Part shown: in pieces, positions 33,040-46,034 of the stretch
Position numbering within the stretch: the first letter of the stretch is position 1
How the letters are laid out: each line of letters starts with the position of its first letter
Source: Ariolimax columbianus
Lineage: Eukaryota > Mollusca > Gastropoda > Stylommatophora > Arionidae
Reading direction: 5' to 3'
Length of the DNA: 64,000 bases
NCBI GenBank assembly: GCA_036924085.1
Contig: JAVGWX010000004.1
Coordinates: 15,217,454-15,281,453, forward strand
Program-made: the position numbers and the translations under genes
Notes under the pieces: generated by a model
Told to the model about the DNA's origin: nothing
Databases searched by the model: none
What the model saw: the letters and a program-made list of their open reading frames with translations, nothing else

Positions 33040-33260
33040 CAGGAGTGCATTTCTGCGGTTCGACCGGGCCGGGCTGAGACGCGAGCTCCAGGTCCCAACC
33101 ATATCGTAGCCTCCCATCACAGCGGTGCTAAGATTTAGGGCGGGATTCTGGCATAGAGGCGTTCGGCCGTAGTCCCTCAGATGGTAGCTTCGAACCATTG
33201 GCTTATCAGCAAAGTACGTGGACCAAATGTCAGCGACCTGCGATTCCTCTCGAAGGGGTG
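33040..33260 (-). pseudogene. 28S rRNA 3'-end fragment, copy B (pseudogene)
   Basis: The plus strand reads as the reverse complement of the 3' domain of metazoan large-subunit rRNA: AGGGCGGGATTCTGGC, AGAGGCGTTCGGCCGTA, CAGATGGTAGCTTCG, ACCATTGGCTTATCAGC and GACCAAATGTC, in the right order. Homology ends at TTCCTCTCGAA near 33255, just where the sarcin-ricin loop would begin. It lies immediately beyond the apparent 3' end of copy A, so the 28S tail is present twice in tandem. Confidence 0.85.
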
Positions 33261-33314
33261 CATTTAACCAGGGGACAAGCCTGGTAATGTCACGGAGATG
33301 TTGTTCGCCTGGTG

Positions 33315-33800
33315 TGCGGACATATCTCATAATCAGGGGCTGAGTCTCGACAGTTCACAGTGAGGTGGTTGCTCTACTGCTTACGACACCCCGACCAAGA
33401 ACTAAGTCTTCTGCTGGTGGTTTCGCACCTCATCGCCGTATGGGGTGAATATCGAGCAGCTACCCGTCCGCTTTGATCGGCGGACGGCATAGACCTCTTT
33501 CTGCGGCTCGACCGGGTGGGGCTGAGGCGCGAGCCCCAGGTCCCGACCATATCGTAGCCTCCCATCTCAGTGGTGCTGAGATTTTGGGCGGAATTCCGGC
33601 TTATAGGCGTTCGGCCGTAATCCCTCACATGGTAGCCTCGCGCCATTGGCTTATCAGCCTAGTACGTGAATCAAATGTCTGCGGCTCCTCTCGAATTGAG
33701 ATGGATTACCGTAGCAACACCCTGTCATTAGTAGGGTAAAACTGACCTGTCTTCCGAGGGTCTAATACCAGCACCCGTTCACTATTAGACCGAACGAATC
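33315..33800 (-). pseudogene. 28S rRNA 3'-end fragment, copy A (pseudogene)
   Basis: Reverse complement of about the last 480 bases of 28S rRNA. Recognisable plus-strand blocks are TAGGGTAAAACTGACCTGTC near 33733, CATTGGCTTATCAGCC near 33645, GGCGTTCGGCCGTAATCC, and TTGCTCTACTGCTTACGACA near 33370, which I take to be the extreme 3' end. The sarcin-ricin loop, normally AGTACGAGAGGA on the rRNA strand, reads AATTCGAGAGGA here. There is also a ~7-base deletion just beyond it (CAAATGTCTGCGG). These changes at near-invariant sites show it is not a functional rRNA gene. Confidence 0.87.
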
Positions 33801-33879
33801 AATAGAGGGCTTATTAGTCAGTCAATGACCTGGTGTCTGGATACTGCGATTTCTGTAGGGTTAAGCAAGATTACCGTAG

Positions 33880-34395
33880 CTTAGGTCGTATACAATAAGG
33901 ATGATGTCTTTCCGGTTTGACCTAACCAGGCAGTGCGAGGACAGCCGCGAGGGCGAGACCATAATGGAGAGGGTTACTTCCCATCCTTGATGTCCATAAC
34001 CTGCTTTAAGTGCTGCTGGTCGGGGACATCGCCAGCAAGACGTTCTACATGTCTAAATATGGTAAAACGGCGACGGTTTAGATAGTAAGTGTGCTCTTGA
34101 GGCATGTCCGTCCTGTGACTTTCTCGTTTGAGACTCGGTCATACCAGTGGATCGTAGAAATTTGCCTCTGACTGCCCATCTGGAAAGCTTCAATGCGGCT
34201 CTGATCGTTCTGCAGGATATTCCAGGTTTCGGAACAGTACAACATAAAGAAGACGACACAGGTTATGTCAATTCGTAGCTTGGGTTTGTGTAAAAACCTC
34301 TGCTGACCGCAGACCCCATGCAGGGTTTCATAGAGCCAACATCCACTCTCTGAAGGATTTCTAGGAGGCATCGTGCCTCAGAGGTAAATCAAATC
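33880..34395 (-). pseudogene. RTE-type retrotransposon relic (minus), C-terminal part
   Basis: A 97-aa minus frame (34371-34078) reads YCSETWNILQNDQSRIEAF, matching the 'LYGSETWTL..D..RLEAF' block after the RT palm, then VSNEKVTGRTCL. After a stop, the continuing sequence gives IFRHVERL, VPDQQHLKQVMD and PRGCPRTAWL. These match the 'GHVARL..VP...AL' and 'GRPR..WL' C-terminal blocks of such proteins. Upstream RT motifs are absent. It lies next to the 28S pseudogene fragments in the same orientation; whether they moved together is unknown. Confidence 0.75.
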
Positions 34396-34712
34396 TTCAG
34401 TGGAGTTGACATGGTTGCAATCCACACTAATTCTTGTTGTTACGGGATTGCAGCCAAGGTTTTATATCTTCATTCCTTTGTCCATGTAATCAGGAGTCTC
34501 AATCTAGATGCAAATTAAGGCTGTCCGAATATTTGCTACACATTCACTTTAGAGCCACGTAGTGCACCCAATAAGCTTATTCGCATTTGGCCGAATTGCG
34601 CGCTGTAATTGAATACAAATAATGCACAAATAGTACAACGTCGAATCAGCACTGCTGGCAATACATTGTCGTTGGTAGATAATGTAGAAAAACATGCTAT
34701 TGTTTTAAGTAC

Positions 34713-34803
34713 CGCGTGTGTGTGTGCGTGCGTGCGTGGATGGGTGGGTTTGGGCGGGTGTGTGTGTGTGTGTGTGTGTATGTGCTTGTGTGTGTGTGTG
34801 TGT
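34713..34803. repeat. (TG)n-rich microsatellite
   Basis: Interrupted TG repeat with TGCG and GGG variants. Confidence 0.95.
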
Positions 34804-34974
34804 GATACAGCATTAAACATGTCTTGTACTGGATTACATTTCGATACAGTGCGAACTATAAATAAATTTAAAAAGTAAAAAGTAGATGATATATCGACAT
34901 TTTTTTAATTGAACATAATAAAAAATTATTCAGTTGTTATTTCATCGCGAAGCATTTTCCTTGTAGAACGTCGC

Positions 34975-35110
34975 TCCCATGACATCCCGTCTCTCCCATG
35001 GCATGCCGTCTCTCCCATGACCGCTCCATGACATCCCGTCTCTCCCATGACATCCCGTCTCTCCCATGACCGCTCCATGACATCCCGTTGCTCCAATGAC
35101 ATCCCGTCGC
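34975..35110. repeat. ~18-19-bp minisatellite, about 8 units, at the end of a SINE
   Basis: The unit is ATGACATCCCGTCTCTCCC with ACCGCTCC variants. It continues directly from the S2 SINE at 35111. The S2 copy at 63660-63935 has a single related segment (ATGCCATCTCCTCCCA) at the same place, so the array probably grew from SINE sequence. Confidence 0.85.
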
Positions 35111-35252
35111 TCCTCTCCCTCGCCGATTTTACCTCCCGGATGAACCGGTACCCATTTAAGGCTGGGTCGACCCGATTGCCGTTGCGGTCTAAAAAACCAC
35201 TCAGATACAAAGCCAGCTCGCTAACCACTGTGCTACGCGGCTCCCGGATGAA
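35111..35252 (-). mobile_element. tRNA-derived SINE, family S2 (minus, internally deleted)
   Basis: The minus-strand head GCGTAGCACAGTGGTTAGCG has a clear A-box. The B-box region present at 63870-63890 is deleted. The body GGGTCGACCCAGCCTTAAAT and ATGGGTACCGGTTCA is shared with 63660-63935. Confidence 0.75.
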
Positions 35253-35319
35253 CAGAGAAGTAACACATCATCTACATTAAATAAACCTGTAAATCAGAAG
35301 CAGAAACAATACAAAATAC

Positions 35320-35760
35320 AAGAACTTTCTACATTAAACCACTCTTCCACTGTTAACATGAATCTATCCTCAATTTTTTACATTGAACGATTCTCTAGCT
35401 TTCTACATTGAACCACTCTTCTACTGTTAACATGAATCTATCCTCAATTGTGTACATTGAACGATTCTCTAGCTTTCTACATTGAACCACTCGCCAACTT
35501 ATTACATTGATCCACTATCCCCATTTTACATTGAACCATTTTCCACAATTTTACGTTGAACCATGTACCAACTTTTTACGCTGAACCACTTTCACATTTA
35601 TTGACATTGAACCTCTCTTTCATATTTCACATTTCACATTGAACCACTCTCTCCCTTTTTACATTAAACCACTCTTCACTTTCTACACTGAAGCACTCCT
35701 TGGTTTTGTCACTGACCTACGATCCTACTTTTTACACTGACCCACTCCAAGCTTTCTCTG
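35320..35760. repeat. Degenerate ~24-bp minisatellite
   Basis: Units of the form TTTCTACATTGAACCACTC with varied spacer. One ~60-bp block (ACTGTTAACATGAATCTATC) is duplicated at 35348 and 35418. Confidence 0.8.
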
Positions 35761-37545
35761 CCAAGAATGATGACGACATTCTTATAGTCTGACATTTTCT
35801 CGCCATTTTAGGTCCATTCTTTCTATTAGATTAAAAAAACAAACCCAAATTGGTTCAGTAAATGAAATAAGTGGATTTAATTACCCAATTTGAAAGAACG
35901 GCGTTACTGCCTGCCTGTCGTTGTCCTGATATTCTGTGTATTTACTTTCATCACTAAGTAACACTCATTGCGTCATTGTCCCTGTAATTGGAATTCTCGC
36001 GGGTGTGTGATGTGGTGGTGCTGCTGGGTGGGTGTGAAGGTGGAGAGGGTATAGATTTGGTGAACATAAGCCGCACGCCCTGTCTGTACCGCACAGTGTG
36101 CAGTCAATGTTTCTGTTCATCCACAATAGAGGATACTTAGACCTTAAACCAGTTTCTAACACGTATCATTCTAGCTAGAAGGCCTGCACGTTAACCAGTT
36201 GAAAACACACTCTTCATGAATTAACTCTCGTTCTTCGTTCTGTTCACTCCAGTTCGAGCATAGAGTCACAATTACAGTTGACCTCATCCAGAAAGTCTGT
36301 ATCAATGAGCTCTGTATCAATGAACTCTGCATACTATTGAACTGGTGGTTTCTGAAGCAGTTCTGTTTCAGTCAATGAGATTGCTAACCTCTTGTAAAAC
36401 TCTCTCAAATTGTCTTGTACGAAGTAAATGGTGACGCAGTGGTCCCATTCTTTTCTATCCAGATACAGGTTCCGGGATCTCCAACTAAGTTTCATGTTTC
36501 AATTAACAATTATTACCTGCATCCATTTCGTGGTTGTTACTACACCTACTATCATCATCGCTATCATTCACACAATCATTCTAATGTTGTCACTGAAACG
36601 TTTAAAATCATCACCAGAATCGTTACTGTAATCACCTTAATATTGTCCCTACTATTCACGTATCATCGTTTATCATCCACTAGATTCACCATAATCATAA
36701 CATAGCAATGAACTATACCTATTACCCATCACATAATTTCACTGTCAGTAATACTTATTACCTTCATATCACTTCACTTTCAACTATATTTATTACCTTT
36801 ATGTCATTTCACTTTCAACTATGCGTATTATCATCATATTTTGCACCAACTTTATCATCGTTATAATTGTTAGCATTATCTTCATCAACAGCATCACCCT
36901 TATCATTGTAATGATTATCTCAATCATGTTTCGACCGCTACCATTGCCACCATTGTTACGTTTTTCAGCGCTCATCAAAACGTTATCTTTACTATAAAAC
37001 GTATTATTATTACCTCTTTCATCTGAAAGAATTAAACTTAATGCTTCTACAGCCATATATGTGCTTGAGCGTTTTCACATTCCGACCTCGCAAAGAATGG
37101 TTTAAGCATCGTCAGGTTAGATATAATTACATGATACAATAATACCGCCCACAAACTGGACGAATACTTCGGTCCGCAGCTATACACGATGCTTTCAATT
37201 GGACAGTGCAATGGCACAAGACGCCTAAATTATTCATAAATTATAACATGTCAGATTACTTGCGTCTTACTCTTCACTGGTATCGGCCATATCCGCTTGA
37301 ATGGGCGTAATTGTATCTGTCTGGGAACTTTTTCTACGACTTCTGTCTGTGTGATTCAATGCCTGGTCTTTATTTCATTAGATGATACTCGTGATCAAAG
37401 TGGGATAGCAGAGCTCCGTCTATACGTGTCTCGTTTCGCTCCTCACAAGGCATGGGGTTACCACTATAATTGGCCACACGCGGAGGCCTGATCCAAAGCA
37501 TTTTGCCTACTAATGCAGGGATAGTTTCTCTAGCAATTTGTTTTA
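35761..37545. other. Mostly unassigned; small dispersed-repeat fragment
   Basis: 36235-36300 is similar to 30945-31010. 36530-36960 is enriched in ATCAT-like words on both strands without a clean period. Short ORFs here have no recognised motif. Confidence 0.35.
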
Positions 37546-37549
37546 CATG

Positions 37550-38165
37550 ATGAGGTTGTAGGCATATCTTTTCTGACTTTTACAACATGCTTTGAATGTG
37601 GCAGGTCCAATTTTAGTCGTCTTTCCCGACATGCTTTGAAGGTGGCAGGTACCACTTTAATAAACTTTCACGGTACGATTTGAAGGTGGCAGGTACCACT
37701 TTAATAAACTTTCACAACATGCTTTGAAGGTGGCAGGTACCACTTTAATAAACTTTCACGGTACGATTTGAAGGTGGCAGGTAGCACTTTAAGAAACTTT
37801 CACGGTACGATTTGAAGGTGACAGGTACCACTTTAAGAAACTTTCACAACACGCTTTGAAGGTGGCATGTACCACTTTAATAAACTTTCACGATACGCTT
37901 TGAAGGTGGCAGGTACCACTTTAATAAACTTTAACGACATGCTTTGAAGGTGGCAGGTCTGATTTTAGTCGTCTTTCACGACACGCTTTGAAGGTGACAG
38001 GTACCACTTTACTAAACTTTCACGACACGCTTTGAAGGTGACAGGTACCACTTTAATAAACTTTCACGACACGCTTTGAAGGTGGCAGGTACCACTTTAA
38101 TAAACTTTCACGACACGCTTTGAAGGTGGCAGGTACAATTCTAGTCGACTTTTACGACATGATTG
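37550..38165. repeat. 44-bp minisatellite, about 14 units
   Basis: The unit is CGACACGCTTTGAAGGTGGC then AGGTACCACTTTAATAAACT and TTCA. A variant with ATTTTAGTCGTC recurs at 37608, 37970 and 38130. Confidence 0.95.
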
Positions 38166-39250
38166 GAATATTGTTGTTGCCTTGTTTTTGAGTCCCAGAA
38201 ATACACGCCACTGAGAACAGCTGCTTGACAGTTTCGCATGAGGTTCACGCAGGAAAACAAAAACCGATTCGTCTGAATAGCTACACTTAAAGCTGGGTCA
38301 CGAACTGGACAGAAGTGACTTTGAAAGCCTACTACAAGGAGCTCACTCATGGCCCGCAAAGATTTCTAATAGCTAATCAATAACGACTTTCAAAGCGTGG
38401 CCCACAAGAGGAGACGTGTTAGTTTTCCAACCGATTCTGATCCTCATCAATAATGCTTTCAAAGCCGGAGAGCCCACAGTGTGGGCCTCAATCTTTTCCT
38501 GGTTCTTCATTAGCAACGACTGTCAAAACATGTTAAGTAGAGTCCAGGAACTGGCCCGCAGACCCTTCCCGATCTTTCTGAGCAGTGGCGTTTTAAACGC
38601 CGAGCAGCGTATAAACTTGGGTGGAAGGGAGGGAATGTGGTGTGTTGAGGCAGGGTGGGAGAACATGGTATCGCTTACTGGTCCATTATTAGCAATCACT
38701 TTCAAAACGTAAAACAAGGAACCCGTAAATTGAGTTTAATCTATTTCTAATCTTTTATCAATCTCACGAAAGCGCCAATTAACTGGACCACAAGCTATTT
38801 TTAGTTTATCATCCTTGATTCAGATCATGGTTTGCAAGAGCTCAAGAAATTGGACGCCATTTATTTCTTATCTCCTCATCACCGTGTTCTCTCATCGTAT
38901 GAGATATTGACTGGGAAGGTAGTCTGTGGATATTTTGTTTATAAACGTGGTTTGTTTAAGCTACAGTTTCTTCACGTCCCAGCTCTATAAAACACAGAAG
39001 CATACCGGATCTTTTGTTCCGTTCTCGCCTGCTAGAGCTACTGCCCATGGTACGAACCAGGCCCTGCTTACGTGATGTCCATAGTCTATGATTTGCCGGG
39101 TTGTTCTTTTTTAGAGAAGTGAGTTTGACATTCTCACAAACATTGGTAATGATGGTCTAGATTATCTCATGCTCATGGATTACGTGTGTCGCGTATGTAT
39201 ACGCGTACATACAGAAGCACATAGTCGATTATGGCAAATACATATATGCA
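38166..39250. other. Unassigned, possibly a decayed ~100-bp tandem repeat at 38360-38780
   Basis: Similar phrases (ACGACTTTCAAAGCGTGG, GCTTTCAAAGCCGG, CACTTTCAAAACG) recur at roughly 65-100+-bp spacing. The ORF at 38416-38712 is not supported as a gene. Confidence 0.35.
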
Positions 39251-39261
39251 CATACGTCAAA

Positions 39262-39420
39262 ACGTCTGAGTGGCAGAGTGGTATAGCTCTCGCATCTCAT
39301 GGCAAAGATACTCGGTTTTATACTCATTATTGACAAGATCTGCTTGAGCCACTGTTAACCATGGAAAGGCAGCGAGAAAAGGAACTGGCCCATCAACCCT
39401 AAAACAAAAGATTATGAAAT
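39262..39420 (+). mobile_element. tRNA-derived SINE-like fragment
   Basis: A tRNA-like head: GTGGCAGAGTGGTATAGC (A-box) and CTCGGTTTTATACTC (B-box-like), followed by an unrelated body. It is not obviously the same family as S1-S3. Confidence 0.5.
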
Positions 39421-40025
39421 TAAATTCATCCTCTTCGATATCAGTGTCAGCTATAAGACAAAAATAAATTGCTAGACCTTCCAAGACAATCTACAGAACT
39501 AGCTTGTATTCATGGTATGCTAGCAATACCCGTTCAGAAAATATGCCCTTCAATCGAACATTATAATATGAACGACACACCAGCTGTAAAACAGTTAAAA
39601 GATCTCCATCGTCTCGCATACATCGCCTGGGCCACACCCCACACACATCTATTCTCTCCTCTCCTAAACTTATAATTCGATAATAATACATACAGTTGTG
39701 TCTGGAAGATGCAATAAAAAATTTACATTGAAGATGCAATAACAAACTTAATTGTAGTTTTCACGTTCAAAGAATACCGTTTCAAAAGTTGAATCTCTAT
39801 TTACATTGTGAGGTTGCAAGAACGCTGGGTTTACCAATGATTAAAGGTCCAATGGAAGCAATTGAGCTGATTGCAAGTGACGTGCCAAATGTCGCACCCA
39901 GTAAAGAGGGTAGAGCTCGAGTTTGACTATCTCATATAGTAGAAACTAAAAGTATAAAGGAAACGAAAATTAGTATTCTACGCTAACAGGGAGGCGAGGA
40001 GCAGCAAAGTTAAGTCAAGGAAGAA
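39421..40025. other. Unassigned sequence
   Basis: Short overlapping ORFs on both strands have no recognisable motif. No repeat. Confidence 0.3.
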
Positions 40026-40037
40026 ACATAGACAACA

Positions 40038-40265
40038 TGCCCTAATATGTTGGTGAGGTACATCATGGCCTAATGTGTTAGTGATGTACAGCATGATCTA
40101 CTATGTTGGTGATGTATAACCTTCTCCGATATGTTGTAGATGTACACCATGCTCCGACATGTTGGGGATGTACACCATGACCTAATGTGCTGGGAATGTA
40201 TAACATGACCTAATATGTTGGGGATGTACAACAATCTCCATTGTGCTGTGGATGTACAACATGTC
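40038..40265. repeat. 28-bp minisatellite, about 8 units
   Basis: The unit is CATGACCTAATATGTTGG then GGATGTACAA. Confidence 0.9.
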
Positions 40266-40348
40266 AAAACATAATTGTTGGTACTTTCGTGAAAATTTAA
40301 AAGACTGTACAAAGTGAAGGACGGTGTATTTGATGCGGACAATTTCGT

Positions 40349-40462
40349 CACGTCTTCCAAGTTAAGCGTTTTGATGATATTCTCGCTGGTGATGATATGG
40401 TAGACAGATTTATCACGTCTTCCAAGTTAAGCGTTTTGATGATATTCTCGCTGGTGATGAAA
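40349..40462. repeat. 65-bp direct tandem duplication
   Basis: CACGTCTTCCAAGTTAAGCG and the next 27 bases occur at 40349 and 40414. Confidence 0.92.
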
Positions 40463-40600
40463 CATTAGCTTGTAATGCATTCCAGCGAGTAGCACCACGC
40501 TTTCTAAGCAACAGTGAGCCTGACAATTACCAGGAAATTCTAGAAACTCTCTTGCAACGCTGCGAAAGGCAAGGGTGTAACATCAATGGAATTATACTTT
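40463..40600 (+). other. Possible decayed coding fragment, unidentified
   Basis: One frame reads ETLACNAFQRVAPRFLSNSE and then EILETLLQRCERQG without a stop for about 45 codons. I do not recognise it and it could be chance. Confidence 0.2.
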
Positions 40601-40801
40601 CTGCCTCCTTATCCTGAATCCTTCCCAGTTAAATGAAATGCTATCACATGACGAGCACGGTGAACGGTTTCATCAGGACATTTCTACTTGTGAACAAATG
40701 TTACCAAGGGAGATAAAATGTAGCGTTACTAGTTGTCTATTGTTGAACCATTATGAGAGATGCTTCAGCAAATCAAGTCAAGAATAGTACATGTTAGATA
40801 T

Positions 40802-40975
40802 AATTTTTTTGTCAGAGAGTAGTTAGTGCTTAGAATGCATTGGCACATAAAATAGTGAGACAGAGCCAGTTAATGCATTCAAGAATAAATTGGATGCACA
40901 TATTTATAGATCAAATGTAGTAAAAGAAAATGATTTTATATAGACTCTGCAGCCAGTAAAAAGAAGTTAAGTTGA
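40802..40975 (+). mobile_element. CR1-like 3'-end relic
   Basis: Parallels the C-terminus and 3' UTR of the CR1-like copies: TTTTGTCAGAGAGTAG, AATGCATTGGCA, TTAATGCATTCAAGAATAAA, TAGACTCTGCAG and AAGTTAAGTTG. Diverged, with deletions. Confidence 0.8.
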
Positions 40976-41029
40976 ATAGTCACTTTTCATCTATCTGTGG
41001 ATGTGTACTGGTCGTTAGTCTGGTATATA

Positions 41030-41395
41030 CCAGTAAGCAGACAAACATCTGATTGGCATGTCGTTTCTTTATACGATGCAGGAGGTGTCTTCTTCAAGTC
41101 TTCACACAGGTAAACCATTTGGCAGGGATCTTGTTAGCTTTAAAAAGTTTATCTGAACAGCGTCTAACAGCATTCTTCCTTCGATTTTCAACTGCCAAGA
41201 GTTCATGAAGTGCATCGGGACGTCCGAGTTTATCGTCCATCTCCTGTAGGACTGGGCAAAGACCACACCTCCCTTTAGATGAAGTGACGCCTGATACTTC
41301 CGGGACTCGAAATCTACCGCATATCACCTTCGTTCGTCCGTCTCTTGAGAGGCGAGCGCCTTACCTCTGTACCACAGCGATGCAAAAAGATTACA
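41030..41395 (-). mobile_element. tRNA-derived SINE-like element (minus)
   Basis: The minus-strand head GCTGTGGTACAGAGGTAAGG has an A-box and GATTTCGAGTCCCGG a good B-box. The ~300-bp body contains a 77-aa ORF (41327-41094), including GRCGLCPVLQEMDD, of unknown meaning. A single copy in this window, so the family assignment is tentative. Confidence 0.45.
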
Positions 41396-42890
41396 TACAG
41401 TTTAATTATCAGACAATTTAAAAAGTATACAATTTTACAGACTTAAGAAGAAACACAGGCAAAAATGAACGAACAAACCAGGATGGCAACGACAGATTTA
41501 TTTTCAACTCACTCGTCGCAAAGTGAAATCACTCCAGAAATAGATTAGGGCTGTTCAACATTAATGTGCAATCAGCTCTTCTCTGTGGGTCGGATACAAA
41601 GCGTGAAGTTAAAAATATCTCATTTCAAATACGAAACTTCATTCGTTCTATTTAATTTGACTGAGAGATTGCTATATCAGTTGACTAGAGGTAATACAAT
41701 CCATGCACTTGTAAAAAGCAGCAAAGCAACAGTCAATACAAGTAGCGATTAAAGAAAGAAATGTACGATCGAAAGGTTGGGACTTGGGAGAAAAACTAAA
41801 AGGACTGAGTCAGGTAACTTCTTTAATCTACTCTTTTTAGCACTAATTATTTCGCATCTCTCGTATCTCTGTTTTAATGTATGTTATTGTTACATATATC
41901 TGTTAAGCCTTAGATCCCTTTCCAGTCTGTTGGATTCTAATTGCTTTTTCACTCGTATTTTGTTCCACAGTGCTACATAATTTTAGTCTAACTCGGGGAT
42001 TCTGTTGGATCTTGGAATCTTCCGAAATAAACGACTTGGATCTAATACTACAATTGTCTGGGTGCTAAGCGGCCATTCTAAGACGACGTTTACAAAAGAG
42101 TGCTTCTTTCGTCTACGTCAGGTGCCGAACTAATTGACCCAGACGATCATGTCTTTATACAACTTCTGACTTAAGTTCTGTTCATCAATTTAGCTTTTGA
42201 CTTCGCAATTCTTACCATTATCACGCTCACTGTTTCTCGTTCTGCCATCTTATTTCTCTTTGACTAACAAAAAGTCTGCTTATTTGTAATGTTAAATGAG
42301 GTGGACAGTGGACTAGGACAGAGCCAATGAGAGGGCAGTACAGAGGATACGTTGTACCCGGGTCCAGAGTAGAAAATAGGGCACAGAAACAAAGTACTAG
42401 CTGTAATTTATATTACACATTAATGCAATACTTCAAAAACACTGTAGTAAGAACGTGAAGAAATGGGCTCCCTCAAACGACGATATCTGTGACTGCGGTG
42501 TGGTACAAGATCCGGGTCATCAGATGATTTGTCCCAACCTTCCTGATGCATGTGACGAGAGTGACAGGGCAATGCAAGTGGCTGGACACTGGATGAACGC
42601 TACATAGCGTGGTCCTTAGACACGGAAAGGAATGTGAAGCCCATATGTAGGCACCTAAGGGCAATACCATCGGCTCTATGAGCCCTTTTACATTACCCAA
42701 TGCGCGTAAAAACTTCATTACAATATGTTTTTTTTAGCTAGTTAGAACTTGATAATACATTGCCAGCTGCATGTTAGGGTCAGAAGACGCAGTGAACGGG
42801 ATGACAGCTCCTGACTGCTTGCTTCAACGCCATCGAGCCACGGCTGTCTAAAACTATTTTCTGACTCCAATTGGCAGTCATGAAAACAAG
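41396..42890. other. Unassigned sequence
   Basis: ORFs at 41564-41752, 41777-41980 and minus 42473-42718 have no recognised domain. 42645-42680 (GGGCAATACCATCGGCT) resembles 31109-31125. Confidence 0.3.
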
Positions 42891-42894
42891 TTGC

Positions 42895-43250
42895 ATTCAT
42901 GCAGCCTGGCCGAGAGATGTGTAGATGGACTGATAGACGTATAGCCTGTCTGAGAGATGTGCAGCCTGGCCGAGAGATGTGTAGCCTGTCTGAGAGACGT
43001 AAAACCTGGCTGAGATACTTGCAGCCTGGCTGAGAGACAGGCAACGTGACTGAGAGAGGTGAAATCTGACTGGGAGACGTGCGACCTGGCTGAGAGACGT
43101 GCAACCTGCCTGAGAGACGTGCGACCTGGCTGAGAGACGTGCAACCTGCCTGAGAGACGTGCAACCTGGCTAAGAGACGTGCAGCCTGTCTGAGAGACGT
43201 GCAGCCTGTCTGAGAGACGTGTAGCCTGTCTGAGAGACGTGTAGCCTGCT
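42895..43250. repeat. 20-bp minisatellite, about 17 units
   Basis: The unit is CTGAGAGACGTGCAACCTGG with GTAGCCTGT variants. Confidence 0.95.
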
Positions 43251-43313
43251 ATGAGAACAGAGATTGAAAGGGATAGTGCAAAGTCGGTCAAACAAATGTA
43301 CTTTGTTGAAATC

Positions 43314-44420
<1,107 letters not shown>

Positions 44421-44740
44421 GACGGACGATAAACTCGGCGCACCAGTGTGAACGCTGAACGACTGACAGTTGCACATAGAAAGGATAAGGCTGTTAGCCA
44501 CTGTCAAGATAAACGTTCTAAAGGTAAGACATTCCTACACAATACAGTTCTGTGTGAGGGTCAAAGGGAGGTGGCCCCTCCATCATGGAAAGACACAACC
44601 AACCAGTCACGTGTTTGTCTGCACACCGATTGCAAGTATTTACACAAAATGATTTCTACACCCTGGTAGGAAGAAGAGAACGACCAAAGAGAGAAAAATA
44701 CATTTACTCACAGAAACATTAGCAACGATAAACGGCACGA
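44421..44740. other. Unassigned sequence
   Basis: Lies between two simple-sequence tracts. Only a short ORF, no recognised motif. Confidence 0.35.
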
Positions 44741-44742
44741 AC

Positions 44743-46034
44743 AGTCATCGTCCTCATCATCATCATCGTCATCATCATAATCCTGACTATCATCATCTTC
44801 ATTGTCATCGTCATTCCCGTCATCGTCATCATCATAATCGTGACCATAATCATCGTCACCATCATCATCGTCATCATAACTATCATCGTCGTCATCATCA
44901 CCATCATCTTCGTCATCGTCACCATCGTCATCGTCATCATAACTATCATCGTCGTCATCATCACCATCATCTTCGTCATCGTCACCATCGTCATCACGAT
45001 CATCATCGTATTCATCATCGTCACCCTCATCATCGTCATCATCATCGTCATCATAACTATCGTCATCATCATCATCATCGTCATCACCATCATCATCGTC
45101 ATCTTAACTATCATCATCGTCATCATAACTATCATCATCGTCATCTTCACCATCATCTTCGTCATCATCATCATCACCATCATCATCACCATCATCATCG
45201 TCATCACCATCGTCATCATCATCACCATCATCATCACCATCATCATCGTCATCTTCACCATCACCATCGTCATCATCATCATCATCATTGTCATCATCAC
45301 CATCATCATCACCATCATCATCACCATCATCATCGTCATCATAACTATCACCATCACCATCGTCATCATAACTATCATCATCATCATCGTCACCATCATC
45401 ATCGTCATCATAACTATCATCATCATCATCACCATCATCCTTACCATCATCATCGTCATCACCATCATCCTTACCATCATCATCGTCATCACCATCATCA
45501 TCGTCATCATAACTATCATCATCGTCATCTTCACCATCATCATCGTCATCATCATCGTCATCATCATCGTCATCATAACTATCATCATCATCATCACCAT
45601 CATCCTTACCATCATCATCGTCATCACCATCATCATCGTCATCATAACTATCATCATCGTCATCTTCACCATCATCTTCGTCATCGTCACCATCATCATC
45701 ACCATCATCATCACCACGATCATCACCATCATCTTCGTCATCTTCACCATCGTCTTCATCATCATCACTATCATCATTGTCATCATCACCATCATCATCA
45801 CCATCATCATCACCATCATCTTCATCATCTTCACCATCGTCTTCATCATCATCACCATCATCATCGTCATCATCATCACCACGATCATCATTACCATCAT
45901 CTTCGTCATCTTCACCATCGTCTTCATAATCATCACTATCATCATTGTCGTCATCATCTTCATCATCATCGTCATCATCATAGTCGTCATCGTCATCATC
46001 ATCGTCGTCGTCGTCATCATCACCATCATCATCA
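44743..46034. repeat. 1.3-kb CAT/CGT/CTT trinucleotide tract with embedded longer periods
   Basis: Almost entirely NAT/NGT triplets. Longer blocks recur, for example ATAACTATCATCATCGTC and ACCATCATCCTTACC (45433, 45463, 45597). ORFs over 400 aa on both strands (Met/Val-rich and Ile-rich) follow from triplet periodicity. Confidence 0.95.

Noticed and set aside
33040..33800. Functional rRNA gene
   Set aside because: Mutations at near-invariant positions, a partial length and a duplicated tail indicate pseudogene fragments.
41094..41327. 77-aa minus ORF containing GRCGLCPVLQEMDD as a gene
   Set aside because: It lies in the body of a putative tRNA-derived SINE and no known domain is recognised. 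It is kept only as a note in that entry.
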